From contig BCHH01000016.1 in assembly GCA_001599595.1 (NCBI GenBank), positions 178,054-242,053 on the forward strand: a DNA stretch of 64,000 nt, in the 5' to 3' direction. The DNA is from Beverwykella pulmonaria (taxonomy: Eukaryota > Ascomycota > Dothideomycetes > Pleosporales > Melanommataceae). A program made the translations under genes and the position numbers. The notes under the pieces are model-generated. The model made no database searches. It saw only the letters and a list, made by a program, of their open reading frames with translations, and was not told the origin of the DNA. Below, piece after piece: positions 43,928-57,100 of this stretch (the stretch's first letter is position 1; each line of letters opens with the position of its first letter).

Positions 43928-45017
43928 CTACCAAAGTTTCGGCACAAGCATAGGAGTCTCCTCTTTCCACCTCTGATAATCCTTCCGATCCCCATATCTC
44001 TTGTCATACTTATTCTCACTCAACGGAATCCCACTAACCTTCAGCAACAGAAAACTCACAAATGCCGGACTCGCCGCACACATCCCCGCAACTAACATCC
44101 TCCCCCCAACACCCCCCGACAAGCCCAATCCCACCTGCGCCGAGTTCCTGACCAGCAGCCCACCCGCCGCAACAGCGATGCCAGTCCACAATGTCATCTC
44201 ACCAAAATAATTCGGGTGCCTCGAACGGGACCACAGGCCCCTCGTCAAAAACTCCTCCGAGTGCCTTTTTTCCCTCTTCTCCTTGCTCCAGGCGGATTTC
44301 TGGTGGTCAGCGATGATCTCGAATATGAAGCCGAAGACGAAGAGGGAGATGCCGAGGATATCGGTCAGATATGGGTTTGCGCTGATGGTGACGGGAAGCG
44401 TCTTGGTGACATCTTGTAGTCTTGCCAGCGCGAAGGCAGAGCGCGGGAGCGCGTTTGTGGCGATGACGGGGAGGAGACAGAGGGACACCCAGGTCGCTTG
44501 GGCAAAAAAGGCGACGAAGAATTTAGAGGGCGAGTCGCGGATCTTGTCGAAGCGGGAGTCGTTGCCATCGTCGCTGATGCGTTTGAATAAGAATGATCCT
44601 ACTATTGCCCACGTGTCAATTCCATTCGGTTCAGCAATTCTTTTCACGATGTGTGGGTTAGAGAAAACCGGCAGCCATACATCTCGTGGCCCACAACCCT
44701 ACGGCCACACTCAGCGCCGCCTGTCTCCAAAACCAGAAACTCTGTCCCGGCGCCGGTGCACTCAAATACTCAGCCAATCCTCCAGCTACAGCTCCCGTCG
44801 ACTTGGCGCGCAGATACGGCAAGAAGAGGCTCAACGCTGTGCATGAGAGGTACGTCAAGCTGCCCGAAAGATCATAGAAGCGCTCGGTGCGGCCCACGAT
44901 CGACGGAACCGCGACAGCAGTCTGAATGCCATATGCGAGTGCGACCGAAGGGACGAGAGTGCGGAGCAGTGGGCTACGGAACGCTGTGGCCTTGAGGAAT
45001 GTCTGGAGAAACGTCAT
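43928..45017 (-). CDS. DUF1295 membrane protein (steroid 5-alpha-reductase-like)
   Basis: Two exons from the ATG at 45017 (MTFLQTFLKATAFRSPLLRT). The intron near 44603-44674 (GTATGG...GCAATAG) joins GLWATR to LGSFLFKRISDDGND. The product is about 330 residues with several hydrophobic helices. The diagnostic C-terminal block is present: KREKRHSEEFLTRGLWSRSR, then HPNYFGEMTLWTGIAVAAGG, as in DUF1295 and isoprenylcysteine methyltransferase/5-alpha-reductase relatives. It ends KRYGDRKDYQRWKEETPMLV. The fungal members have no proven substrate; a lipid or sterol reductase activity is a family-level guess. Confidence 0.85.
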
Positions 45018-45701
45018 GGTCGGTGCTCGATTTCTGCCTTCAGAGGAGGTCGAGGAGGAATTGATTCTGCAAACTGTGTTGTGAGAATAATCGCGTGGTT
45101 AGCTTGTGTATTTATATTGGATCTTTCGATGCTTGGTGCATGACGCGTGCAATTCCTTGTTGTTGGCTCTAACATGTCGCTTTGTGATGGTGAACACCTC
45201 GACTGGCGCTCGCGATCGATGTCGTCACATCCGGTAGTTGTCTAGCCCAAACTGGCCAGATTGAACACCGAAGTGTACTGTGGGGCCATCGGTCAATCCC
45301 AGTCTCTGGGCATTGACTGAGAACCTCAATCCGCCCTCTTTTCGATCAAGCAGATTGCATCATGGAACATGTAACCTAAACTATTCTTAACACAATCTAA
45401 ACGCTACAGAAGGATATCAAGATCATTAGATTGCGAAGTCCCGAACGACTAAAAGCCGTAGTATATAATCGTTCAGTTAGTCGCTTCCCTCGGCACATCA
45501 TCCTTCGGGAAGTAGTCCAAGCAATACCCATATCATTAGGCAGAAGATTTTCATGTTAATGGTACCATCCGTGGAGCGACTCTAAGAAAATAATTGTATA
45601 CCTTGTTGATAGAAATCCACAATAGCCATGTAGTAAGCTCAAAGTGAGGCCCACTCCAAGGCTAGCATTACCTTCATATAGCCTCAATCGTTCCTCATTA
45701 C
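45018..45701. other. Intergenic region
   Basis: About 680 bp between the DUF1295 start and the end of MER3. It is AT-rich in its second half and shows no recognisable gene or repeat. Confidence 0.4.
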
Positions 45702-48700
45702 TCATTCGTCCACAAGCTCCACAATATCGCCAAACTCTGTGAAGAGCCAGGGCTCAAGATCCATGAAGCTATCAGAAACAGGTTTCTTCTGAGCCTTCGT
45801 CTTGTCCAGATCGTCAGCCTCTGCCAGAACCATGAAGGCCTTCTCGTTACATCCGTCCTCAACCTCTGCTTCTCTCTCCTCGTTTAACGCTGTGCGGGAG
45901 TTGTCTGCTCCCTGACCCAGAACTTGGAACGCATTTAATTTGGATCTGGCGGCCCTGAAGTAGTTGGGTTCAGGTATGGAACTGTTTTTATCATTGCAGA
46001 AAAGAGAGGGACCGTTTTGAACCAGCATCTTGGGGACTTCGACTGTCGACGACGTCGGGAAGTTGTTCGGAAGGGGTGGAGGCTCTATTGCAGGAGCCAC
46101 GAATCCCTCTTGACCAGGAGATTCATCTAATTGACGGTCCATCTCGTAGTCCATGTGGAATAGCTCATCAAGGTTCCCAATGTCTTCTTGATCGTCCTTG
46201 TTCGCGATCTGGAGAGCCCGAGAATCGGCCAAACCGACCATAACATCAACGATCGAATCATCATCGCAAAACGCGTCTGAATGACGGCTGGTTAGACCTT
46301 GTCTCTTGGTTCTGTAACCGAGAGTGAAGGCATCTTCTCGATTTTTGTTCTTCTTTTGAGCCCAGCTGCATTCCGGGCGATCGAAATAGAGCGAGAAACA
46401 GTCTAGCTCGAGGTCTCCATAATCGCGCGAAGTGGGTCTTAGATTATCCGCCTCCTTCTCCAAAAAGGACAGATTGTGATCTCCACCAACAGCATAGCGG
46501 TACGCGGGTTTCTTATGTATAATCGAAGAAATTGAGACGGGAGGATCCTTCTTCTGGACATTCTTGTGGAGTGGGTGAAGATTGCGATAGCCGCTTGGTC
46601 CGCTCATCGCATACTCAGCCTTTTTCTTCTTGTCTTGTTGGGTCATGTCCAGTTCCTCTACAACAGCAGCGCTTTTCCGCTTGGATACCGTGACTGAAAG
46701 TTTGGTTTGCGCCTTCTTGTACCTCTCGGGCGTGGGTATCGTACTAGTAAGAGAAGGTCCCTCATTCATTGGCGCGGACTTCCTCCTGGTAGATGTCCTC
46801 GGCGGCTTATCAAGCCCGTCGCGACAACACAGGTGCCTGCATATGTTCTTGTCTTTGCATTTGTGATTGCAAGCCCATTTGCCGTTGTCCAGCGGTTTTG
46901 GTTCTTCGTCTTCGTCTAGCTTTCCGACCGGCTTCGTGATGACTCTTCTTTTCATCGCTTTGTTCTTGCTCGTATTATTTCTAGTGATTGCATCAGTGGG
47001 ATTGGCATAATTCTCGATATGATCAAATTCAAGGTCCCCAAGAGCAGCTTGAAACAAGTCGTCATCGTCAATGCCATCATCAAACTCGCTTTCAGCGCCA
47101 GACCCTCGTTGTCTGCCAACCGGACTTTCAATGCGTTGAATCGATATATTGGACATTGGTCGTTGAGATCGATTTTGACTTCGTGGGGTTATAACTTTGG
47201 GAGGTTTGGGAGCAGGAAACCATGATGGAGCAATTTTGGGTTTCACCGTTGCTTCTTGCTGTGTACCAGCTGGGATGGTGTTATTATATCTCTGATACGT
47301 GGAGCATGTTCACACTTACCAATTGCATCACACATTGCATAACAGTTGATGAATTGATCCGCCCCCGTCATCAGCACTGGAATTATCAAGTCTTGCCCTT
47401 GATTAAGCTTCTGTCCACTGGATACCATAAGTCATGTGTAGATGAGCAATGTCGAATGACTTACATGATTCGTCCAAAGTGGGCCAACCGTCCGTCGGAT
47501 GTCTCCGCTAAGATGCAAACATAGATAGTCTTCCCATTGAAACTTTCAGATGGCTTTTCGTTCAGGAATCCAATGTTCGCCTTCACTTGAACCATTACTC
47601 CGTCACTTGTTTTTGTGGCCTAGACTTACTTCAGTATTGAAGCGAAGAGATCTCGAGGTATGCCTTACTGAGTTCGGTAGCACCTGTATCGATATCCACA
47701 GTTTCGGGAATAGGCTCAGTCGATCTAACATCTTCATGCCAAACGGCTGAATCCTACCCATAATTTTTTCGATTTTATGAGCTTCGGTGCACTCCAATTC
47801 TTCTATTGAGTTGACACCGGCGGATATGAATTTCGTAACAGCTACCTCTCCTATGTCCTGGATCTGTTTCATAATTCGTGAAGAGTTATCCCATGCTCTG
47901 GCGGCCAGACTTCGATCTAGCATCAAAGCGTTCCTGACACTCACAGAATCTCTGACAGATATCTGACAGTCAATGATGCAGCGGATCAATCGACTGGCGT
48001 GCTTGAATATTGTTCCCAAGTCGATGTTATATTGCGCTTTATGCCTCAGCATCTCTTCATCCCACGTGGGACTGACTGCGCCAAGGACTGATTGTATTAT
48101 GAGTGACACCTTGTGTACGGGCAGAGCGAGGTTAACGGGAATCTTATAGCGGATTGAAGTCGATTGGTTGAGATTATTGTAAAAATTCCTCTCACCAGGT
48201 CGGAAGCGGATTGTTGCAAATTCGGTTGCTTGTGCAAGTGCGGAAAGCTTGAACATTTTCATTACAAAAGCTCGTCCCGAAGACTAAGGAGGTCGCAATA
48301 CTCACAATTTCTGAGATTTGAGCCTTCGAATGAAGGTCCAAAAAGATTTTCATAGTCGCGAAATGAACATAATTGCGTGCCATAGCGTCTCCGAAGTCGG
48401 TACATCGAAAACATGGCCCCTTGGTGATCAACTCCCATTCCTGCAAGAGGGTAATTTCTCGTTCGCATATGTATTCCAGCTGTTCATCCATATCCTGTCC
48501 ACTTCTAGCACCCTCTAGTTTGTAGTATTTAGGATTTTGCTTGAGACGAACATGAAGGAAAGTTCCTGCAAGCCATTTCCTTGCTGAGGGAAGATCGCAG
48601 ATCGTCCCAAGTTTTATCTCAGCGTTGAGATGGTCGATGAGGTTGAGGTGAAGTGTGCTCTCCAACAACTCCTGTCCGGTTGCCATTGTCTCGTAACGGC

Positions 48701-50777
48701 GCACCTTTGCCTGACGCGTCATGATAACTGCAATGGCACTGTCATCGAATTGCGGACGCCCTGCACGGCCGAGCATCTGCATGATCTCAAGATCAGAATA
48801 TTCTTGAAGAACACCATTGTTGAATGTGACAGTGTTCTTGATAATGACGAAGTGGCAAGGCAAATTAACGCCTACGGCCAATGTCGACGTGCAACAAATG
48901 ACATTGATCTCGCTTTTCAGGAATCCGTTCTCTACACTGAGTCTATCGTTTTGGTCCAATCCGGCGTGGTGGAAGGCTACTCCAGACGCAGCACACTCGC
49001 GAAGTTCCCGATCCTGAAATTGTGGTGGCTGGGATGGTGCCCTCCAAAACCGATCTCGCGAACTCCTTGATATCCACCAATTTGCAAGTAACTTGGATGT
49101 AGACTGACACGCCTTTCTGGTAAAACAAAATATCATAATCGGCTTGCGTTCCGAGTACTTCGAAATGACTTCTGGCAGCTTGCTGTCGAGAAGCTTGTCG
49201 AAGTACCAATCATTGCTATTACTCATGTAGCCGCAGACGCTCTTCTTCAACTTAACAGGCCTGAACTCTTCCCCAAAGTTTTCTTTATGTGCCGGCTCAT
49301 GTGGTTCTGTGGTGTTCTTCCCAAGCCAGATCGCTACATCGTTAAAATTAGGAACTGTTGCTGACAGTGCCACGAATCGAACATCCGTGCCGAGGGTCTT
49401 CATGCGGGAGACAACGGCCTCCAATGTGGCACCTCGGTCCTCTTTGAGAATGTGAACTTCATCAATGAGGAATAGTTTAATGAGTCTCAGGAGCTTTTCG
49501 TGGTCCTTCCATTTTCGGGTAATTAGGTCCCATTTTTCTGATGTTGTAATGACGACGTTGGCACTTTGTACGTTCCGTATGTCTGTGCTATTACTATCTC
49601 CGGTGAGCTCGATGCAGTTCAAACCAAGAGGGGTGAATTTCTTCTGCCAGTCTCGCTGACGTTCCGAGCAGAGAGCTTTCGTCGGTGCTTGATACACGAT
49701 CTTGTACTGACCAGTGGCGTTGGTGTTTATGGCACGGCAAATGGCAAGTTCTAGAATAGCGGTTTTGCCACTTCCAGTGGGAGACACAAGCACGAAATTG
49801 TCGTCTGATTTGTAGACCTTCTCAAAGCATTTGGACTGGACCGCGTTGAAGGTTGGAAAAGGAAAGACGGTTCGAAGTTGATCGGGCAATTCTGTTATTA
49901 AGACTAATGGAATACCCTGAACGCCAGGGGAAACATGGGGAAGACTGATCGATTTTGTAGCGGGTCTCTGGAAAATCGGTGGGCGAGAGAGTGATATATC
50001 GCGTTGTTGTATGATGGCCCTTGGCCCCTCCGCGTAAGTCTGAGTTCTGCTCGGAAAATTTGAGGTGACTGTTTGATTAATTTCAGTTCGTCTCTGACCA
50101 GCCTTGAATGATGGACTAGAATACGAGGCCAGTTGCGTGTCTGAACTGAACTCTGCGGGCTGAGGGGAATTGGAGGCAAACCGAGCTAGTTCTCATTAAT
50201 TTGGAGTCGTTGATAACCTAATTCTATAGGATGTCTTACACAGACCTTGGGCCCGCTCTTGAGGATAGCCACGTTGACCTAGCTGGCAGTCAGTACTCCT
50301 GTATCGACTCTGCACAAACTGTACGCTATTTCATACCACCAACGTGGGTTGTCTCCATAACTCGCGCGTGAGAGGAAAGCTGAGACAGTGACACAGCACT
50401 ATCAGTGTAGAGGGTGGAAGTTCTGGGTGAGAGGGAGAGCCGTGCTCGGCCCTGTTCCGCCTGCGTATGGCGGTCAACAATCGGCCGCTGGAGCAAGGCC
50501 TCGTCTGTCTGGAATGAGTAATATGGCACAGCCTAGGGACACAGCTAGGCTACGCACCACATGAGTCGAATGGTAGCTCCTCCCCATACTGGTCGTCATC
50601 CTCTACTTTGTCATATACAGATTCGTCGTGACTGCGAGGCGGGCGACACCGGTCTCGTGCAGGAACCGGCTTAGGCGATGGCCTGAATTGCTGCTGTATC
50701 ATAGAGTTCTGTGAGTGATTTCGTGACATGTCTCGCGGCTCGCGGTCCTGTATGAACTGGTAAACTTCGTCCTCCAT
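45702..50777 (-). CDS. MER3: Meiotic DNA helicase Mer3/Hfm1
   Basis: A multi-exon minus-strand gene from the ATG at 50777 (MEDEVYQFIQDREPRDMSRN). The segment before the helicase reads GIPLVLITELPDQLRTVFPF, then PTFNAVQSKCF, typical of Hfm1. Ski2-like superfamily 2 motifs follow: Walker A SPTGSGKTA, APTKALCSER, TTSEKWD, DEVH box LFLIDEVHILKEDRGATLEA, SATVPNF, FHHAGLDQNDR, and MLGRAGRPQFD. The Sec63 domain is spread over exons at 47603-48262 and around 47250-47570 (NEKPSESFNGKTIYVCILAE). The last exon (45702-47246) is a long disordered tail with a small Cys/His cluster (NGKWACNHKCKDKNICRHLC, then C). Mer3 unwinds and stabilises recombination intermediates to favour meiotic crossovers. I did not fix every splice site, so the exact length is open. 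Confidence 0.88.
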
Positions 50778-51476
50778 AGCTGCTACATAGATCGAAAATA
50801 GTGGAAATGGAGCATTGACAAGTACAGCTAAATGGCAACGTAGAGTAGAAGCGCGATAGATTAAGGAGAACAAGAGAGTGAAGGAAGATGGTGGATGTGG
50901 GATGAGAGACACATAGAGAGAGAGAGAGGTGTGGGGGAGGTTGCAGGTGGAACGAGGGAAGGCGCGATGTTCGACGTCTCAACCTCATTTTTTATGACCG
51001 ACTGCACCGACGGAAGACGCCTATCAGTATATCTGCGCTGAAGCAGCTATTGAACTCCTTCTAAATGGTATATACGAGCCTCTCTTGCCTTTAAATCACT
51101 GTCGTGATTTTCTTCTCTAACTTTTCCCATGAAACCTGGACCGTACGCTGATCCGCGAGCTGGCCCTTGAGATACGCCTTAATGTCCAAACCCTTGTTCA
51201 GTGGATGCGATAATATCACAGAAGGCCAGACACATCCTTTTGGCCTCGTCCCAGAACTGCTACTCAACGTAACCATGCGGTGTGTGGTCAGAACTTACGA
51301 GACTGAGCACGAAACTCCCAAAAGTGAACGTGAATGCAGACCTCGACCAAGAAAACCGTAGAGTTTTGATCCGGAAAACCCCATTCGTGAATGACCCAAC
51401 CTCTATGCAACGCCTTATTTACATCAAAGAGAACCGCGATGCCATATACGAAAGAGCAAAGGCTATAAATCACTGT
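50778..51476. other. Intergenic region with a small unassigned open frame
   Basis: About 700 bp between the MER3 start and the stop of the transporter gene. It includes a C/T-rich tract just upstream of MER3 (CTCTCTCTCTCTATGTGTC on the minus strand). Frames on both strands at 51091-51473 look somewhat protein-like (minus: MVTLSSSSGTRPKGCVWPSV; plus: KVNVNADLDQENRRVLIRKT), but neither gives a full spliced product. Confidence 0.4.
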
Positions 51477-53103
51477 TCAGTCCTCTCTCTTCAGGTCAGA
51501 GTCTCTCTGGAAATGATACCGCTCAATCGTAGGAGTGCCAGGTCTCGACGTACTCAAGCCAGCCCCCCTGGGAGGAGTTAAAGCTAAAGGCCCAGCAGCA
51601 CGTTCCGTGTCAAAATACGATGGGTTACCGTCGATCGCGGTTTTCTCGTAGTCGGCGATTCGAATTGGGCCTAACCGCGCGTGGTCTTGTTTGCTGTAGA
51701 GATATGTTGCGAAGAGAACGACAGACGTACCGACGAGATACTGAACCATGTTAGTAAATGCGACGTCCACAACTCTCTAGATACTTACCGATGTTGTAAT
51801 CTTGAAGTCGAAGAAGAAGAATGATGCAAGGCAACTAATGATAATGCTGATAGACGTCGCAAAGTTTTTCGCGATGTTGTCAGCGTAGTTGATGACCAGT
51901 GCCACGATTATGCCACCAGATGCTTGGAGCAAAATCGCTGCCCAAACAACCCAATTGTAGCCAGCAAAGAAGCCAGTTTTGGCGATATTCTCTCCATCCA
52001 TCCAAATCACCCCAAGAAATAGTGATGGAAACAATGACCAGAATGAGAGCTGGCAATTGCGCACCCAAAGCGACGTGTTCGCAGGCGTTGATTCCTTCAA
52101 GATCTTCTCGAACGAAACACCTGCAAGGCCTGATAGAGCACAAGCCACCAATACGGCTGCCAACCCAACCGAGGCATTCATTTGAGGATTTTGCGCAGCC
52201 ACATCATCTTCTATCCCCTCGTAGGTCGCGGATCGCTTACTCAGCTGGGCCGCAGCACGGCTTCCCATGTCGCGAAGCTCCTCAATGGATCGGGCCCAAA
52301 AAGCCGGACGAGAGTTGTGATCTCTTATTGTCCCCAGGCCAGTCGGCTCCGTATTCGCATAGGGGAACTGCACAATTGACACGCCAACTATGAGGATAAG
52401 CAGGGCTGCCCATCTCCGCGGCGACAGTGTCCGGCCAAGCACCAGAACGCTGAAGATGGCTGTCGTAAGAATCTTAAGCTGGTATGTGACCTGAAACGTT
52501 GCCGCGTCCAGATTGCTGACAGCGACATATTGCAGAGTATTCTGCAATGTGTACAACACGGCTGGTATAGCGAGTTTCCAACTCTCGTTTGTGAATACGG
52601 CGGATGTGAGGTTTTGGAAGAGGACCGTCGCGGGAGCGTTTACCAGAGTGTTTGTCGACATATCGTATAGTGCCTGCCAGAACGAGGTCAGTCTGCGACT
52701 GCGACCTGAGAGTCAAGCTGGTCTACCGTACCATGGTAAGGTTGATCGCGAGTTTTATAACTTCGTTGAGAAATACAGATGTTGATGTATGGTATCGCTG
52801 CCCGCCGACGAGGGGCATTACACGTGAGTAATGCATAATCTGGCCGTCGTTAGTCGCATTCCAAGGCTATGAATACCGGAATTGCGGTTGGAGGGTCGTC
52901 GTCGCGGGGGCAGGAAGCGTCGAGGGACATCGTACCAATATGAGCGCCGAGTTCTGGAATGTGAGCTGTCGAACATGTCAGTGTTATACCTTGAGAATGG
53001 ATCGGGAGGAGCTGGGATGCAGTACTGTAACCAAAGAGAGGTGCTTCATAGGAATGCCGCCCAGCGTTGCGCCTCTGCGGTTGGTTGACAAGTCGCCCTT
53101 CAT
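51477..53103 (-). CDS. Golgi nucleotide-sugar transporter (SLC35A / UDP-galactose type)
   Basis: Five exons: 53026-53103, 52936-52965, 52732-52839, 51789-52673 and 51477-51740. All are in phase 0, giving 454 residues. Exon 2 encodes only ten residues (LTFQNSALIL). The spliced N-terminus reads GGIPMKHLSLVTLTFQNSAL, then ILIMHYSRVMPLVGGQRYHT, then FLNEVIKLAINLTM/ALYDMS, the standard opening of this family. About ten transmembrane helices follow. Family motifs include VSNLDAATFQVTYQLKILTT and YADNIAKNFATSISIIISC. A Ser/Pro tail (SRPGTPTIERYHF) ends the protein. It should import UDP-galactose or a related UDP-sugar into the Golgi; the exact sugar is not decidable here. Confidence 0.92.
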
Positions 53104-54137
53104 GTTCTGAGTCGCGCAACGGTTGAGGATGTGTCAAGAGGCAGCCGAGGAGGCCTTGCGGTAAGAATAGAATAGAGCACGTCGGCGGCGTAAGGAAGAG
53201 GAGCGCTCGACGTTGCATGACCTGAGGCGGGACATGTCACTCTTAAAATACGATGACCCCAGATTCTCCAGGGCTCAGCTGCATGCGCCTCAAAAATCCT
53301 CCGGACCCTCGCTACCAGCGGCGATCCGCCAAGCGGCACGATGATTGGTCCTTTGGAAGGCTAAAAGTAACGCAGTTCCCATCGGATGGGTCGGAAAGCA
53401 TGCCGCCTTTCAGCTTTGTACATAGAGAATTGCAAGTCTCCTAGAGAATTTGGGAAAGTGGCGGCTACTGTGGGCTTGAAGCTGACAGCCGCATGGCCGC
53501 GCCTTTTTTCTTTTGGAGATCGCCTGATGGAGAAAAAGAAAAATGCCCCTCTATTGGTTGTCAACTTTGTGAGGACCCTTTCATAGTTGGGAAAAGCAAG
53601 AATAGAAAGGGGATGCTTTAGCTTTACTAATTTTATTGTTTCTACTGCTACGCATCTATATAGTGTTCGCTTGTAATAGCACAAGGGTACCTTCTTTCTA
53701 ATTGGGGGTCATGGATTCACAAGTATCAATATGACTAGAAGCTGATAAGTCATAGCTTCACTTATTAGTCAAGCTTCAAGTGGGGGAAGCCTCAACATGA
53801 GGGTTTATCACATGTTCTCGTGATGTCGCGATTTAGCTCACAACCACGAACTACATTTGAAGAGTATGAGTGATGTCGAAAAGTTCCTATTCGCACCCAA
53901 AACTATGTTTAATACACTGCCATAGGCATAATTTCAGCTTTTCCCATAATACACCAAGGCCATGTATCCGTATCCTGGGCGATGAAAGAAAGAAAAAATA
54001 CTATATGCATCTCCACATAATCGCAAAACAAATGAAATGTACACCGTCCGTATGTTACAGAAAGTCGTGCAGACGATTGAAATCGCCATCTTTCCTCACT
54101 CAAAATCCCTCCAAGAAAAAGCCACATTTGCCAGAGC
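53104..54137. other. Intergenic region with inverted repeat
   Basis: About 1.0 kb between the transporter start and the MLP1 stop. No gene recognised. An imperfect inverted repeat lies at 53732-53771 (TGACTA...TAGTCA, with ATAAGT...ACTTAT inside). The MLP1-proximal part is AT-rich. Confidence 0.45.
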
Positions 54138-57100
54138 TTATTGCTCACCACCGCGACCACGGCCCCGGAAGCGCTTTCCGCCACGGTCTCCTCCGTCCTC
54201 ACCACCTCCATCCTCTCGGTCGCGTTTCTGACCACGGCCCATACCAGGAGGAGGCTGGAACTGCGGCGCGCCTGGGTTCAAAGTTCGAGGGCTGCTCTGT
54301 CCTTGACCTTGGCCACCCGGCATATTCGTCTGGATATTACCACCTCCGCGGCCTCCACGACCTCGACCACCGCCATTGTTATTGCCGCCACGTCCCATCT
54401 GCGGGCCACCAACTCCAGCACCTTGGATGTTGAGACCTTGGTTCTGGTTCTGGTTCTGATTCAGGTTTTGCTGATTGGCTCCTCCGCGACCGCCAGGACG
54501 AGGAATGCCACCACCGCGAGGTATACTCGATTGAGGGCCTTGCTGGCCCATGAGGTTCCGAAGTGCTGCGGGACCGGTACCGAAACTCTCACGGCCACCA
54601 CCGCGCCCGCCCTGTTGAGGCTGCTGCATTTGTGGTTGCTGTTGGTTGAAAGGTGAATTCGGCCTGGCGTTGTTCATGTTGTTCTGTGGCAGCTGATTTT
54701 GGGCCACGAAGCCGGGCTGAGGAAGACCACCGAAGGCTCCGAAGACTGGGCCCATCGGGTTCGCCATCTGGCCAGGGCGATTCGTTCCGGGGCCTTGACC
54801 AACTTGTTGGAAGGGCGTGTTCCCTTGGCTAAGAGGCATGCCGCTTGGGCGCCCGAATGAGCCAGTTTGACCAGCTGGTTGGCCAAAGGATGGCTGACCG
54901 AAGCCAGCGACCACTCCATTAGCTTGTGGAAGTGCATTATTCGGTGGTTGCAGAGCCGTGCGAGTATCCGGTCGAGATTGCTCAGATTCTAACTGTCCAG
55001 TAGGTGTGGGCTGCGAGATCTGAGTTTGTGCCGGTTGCACTGTCTCAGTACTTGGAGGAACCATTTGCGAGTCTGTAGATGACGTTGGAGGTAGGGCCAC
55101 CACGGGTGCAGGTGTGGGTGTGGGTGCAGATGGTGCTGGTGGTGCTTTAATGTTCTTGGCGATCTCCCAGACCTCCACGACAGGTCGTTGAGGCGTCTCC
55201 TTTGAAGCCTTCTCCACAAAGTCAAGCTTCGCTTTTGCAATGGCTGCGCGGTTCGTAGCAAGGCTAGTTTTCGCCTTCCATTTTGCATCGGATTCCTCCC
55301 TGCCTTTAGCCTTGGCAGATTCTATCTGCGGGCCAGTAGTTATCTCTCCAATTTTCTCGGCGACCTTCTCTGCGATGACCTTCTCTTGCTCTGCTTTTAG
55401 TGAGGCCGTGGCTTCGATCACTTTCTTGTTGAGGTTGCGTGTGAGGATTCCCCTTGCATGAGTGTTCTCGGAAAGCCATTTCTGCACTACATCTAGTGTT
55501 GCATCTACTGGCGGCAACGCTTCATTCTTGATAACAGGCTGCTCCGTACCAGCGTCATCTTTGGGAGCCGGTTGGGCGTCTGATGACGCAGGTGCGTGAG
55601 CCTCCTGCCGGATACGGTCAATCTCGGCCTGGTGTTCGGATATCATCTTCTTCTTGTCGTCCTCTAAAGCTTGGCGTTCCTTACTCAACTGTTCATTGAG
55701 TTTAGCCTTCATGCTGTCACTGCGACTCTTGAGTTTCGGGCCGACTACTAAGTCCGATGCAGCCTCAACACGTCTCTCAAACTCGGCATCAATCTTCTGT
55801 TGTGCTGCTGCTTCTGATGCAGCCTCAACACGCTTGTCGAATTCGGCGTTGAGGTCGGATTCAATGGCGGCAACTCGCTCCGCGACCTGTTCCGAAACAG
55901 ATTTGGTGCCACCTTCCACATTGTCGTCAGCCGAAGAGCCCGCTATGTCAGCGCGTGTCCGCAATTCCTCCACCTCTTTTTGCGCCGTGACAAGCTCTAG
56001 CTTGAGCTTTTCGACTTCTGGAGATGTCTGTATAGGTGCCGTGGGAGTAGCCGACGACAGCTGTGACTCCAACTCCCGAACTCGTTCATCAGCCTGCTTC
56101 TTCTGACCTTGTGCTTGTGATACCTCTGTGTTGAGAGCTGCGATGCGCTGCTGGAGTTCACCCTGCATGACGGTTAGGCATAATCGTAATACCATGTGTT
56201 TGGTCCAACTTACCACTTGTGTCTCGAGCTCTCGGACTCGCGAGTTCAGGGACTGGGCTTCAATAGACAGAGCGACCCCTCTATTCGATTCCTCAATAGC
56301 GCTACGCTCCGCCGCGGTGATGCGAGCTTCAAGTGCTTCTCGCTCCTGATTTGGAAGACTAGCGCTGCTCTCGTCGATCTGTCCTTCTTCGCCCATGGCA
56401 GTATCGGTATTGGCGTTCGCAATAGCCTCATCACGAGCCGTCTTTGTTGCCTCCAGTTCTTGCTGCACACTCGTGAGCTGCTGTCTGAGCTCATCCCTTT
56501 CTTGGGTAATGGCTTGGAGGGCAGAATCCTTCTCTCTGATGGTGTTATTCAAGCTTCTCACTTTGTTCTTAGACTGTTCAATCAAAGTCTCGCGGCGTGC
56601 CCTGGCTTCGGTCTCGACTTCCGTTCGCAATGCTGCTTTCTCGCTGTTCGACCGTTCTTCGAACCCATTAAGCTGCTCTCGGGCTTGATCGCGCTCCAAT
56701 TCCAAGGTCGCAATGTTGGCTCTCAGATCTGCGAGAAGTTGGGGATCCATGCGGTCGTATTTCGAGATAACGTCTTGATGACGCTTCTGCCAGTGGTCGC
56801 GATCGCGTTGGAGAAGCTCAAGCTCTCCTCCTTTAATCGCAAGCTCGCCCTCAATTTCTTGTATACGAGCTTGAAGAGGCTGAATCTGGTTTTGCAACTC
56901 TTCGACCTCCTTGGTCTTCTCCTTCAGTCGATCCTGGGCTTGGCGAGCTTCGTTGCGAAGACTACTCGAGCTCTCGCGATACACGTTCAATTGCTCAACC
57001 GTTTCCTGCAGGGTCTTGAGGCTTGAGGTGTTCTGTTTGTCCTGTGTCTGCGATTGTTGTTCGGCAGCCAGCTTCTCGCGGACATCGTCAAGCTGACTTT

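Noticed and set aside
51091..51473. Possible small gene between MER3 and the sugar transporter
   Set aside because: Both strands look mildly protein-like, and a GTAAGT donor exists on the minus strand, but neither strand gave a spliced frame without an early stop.
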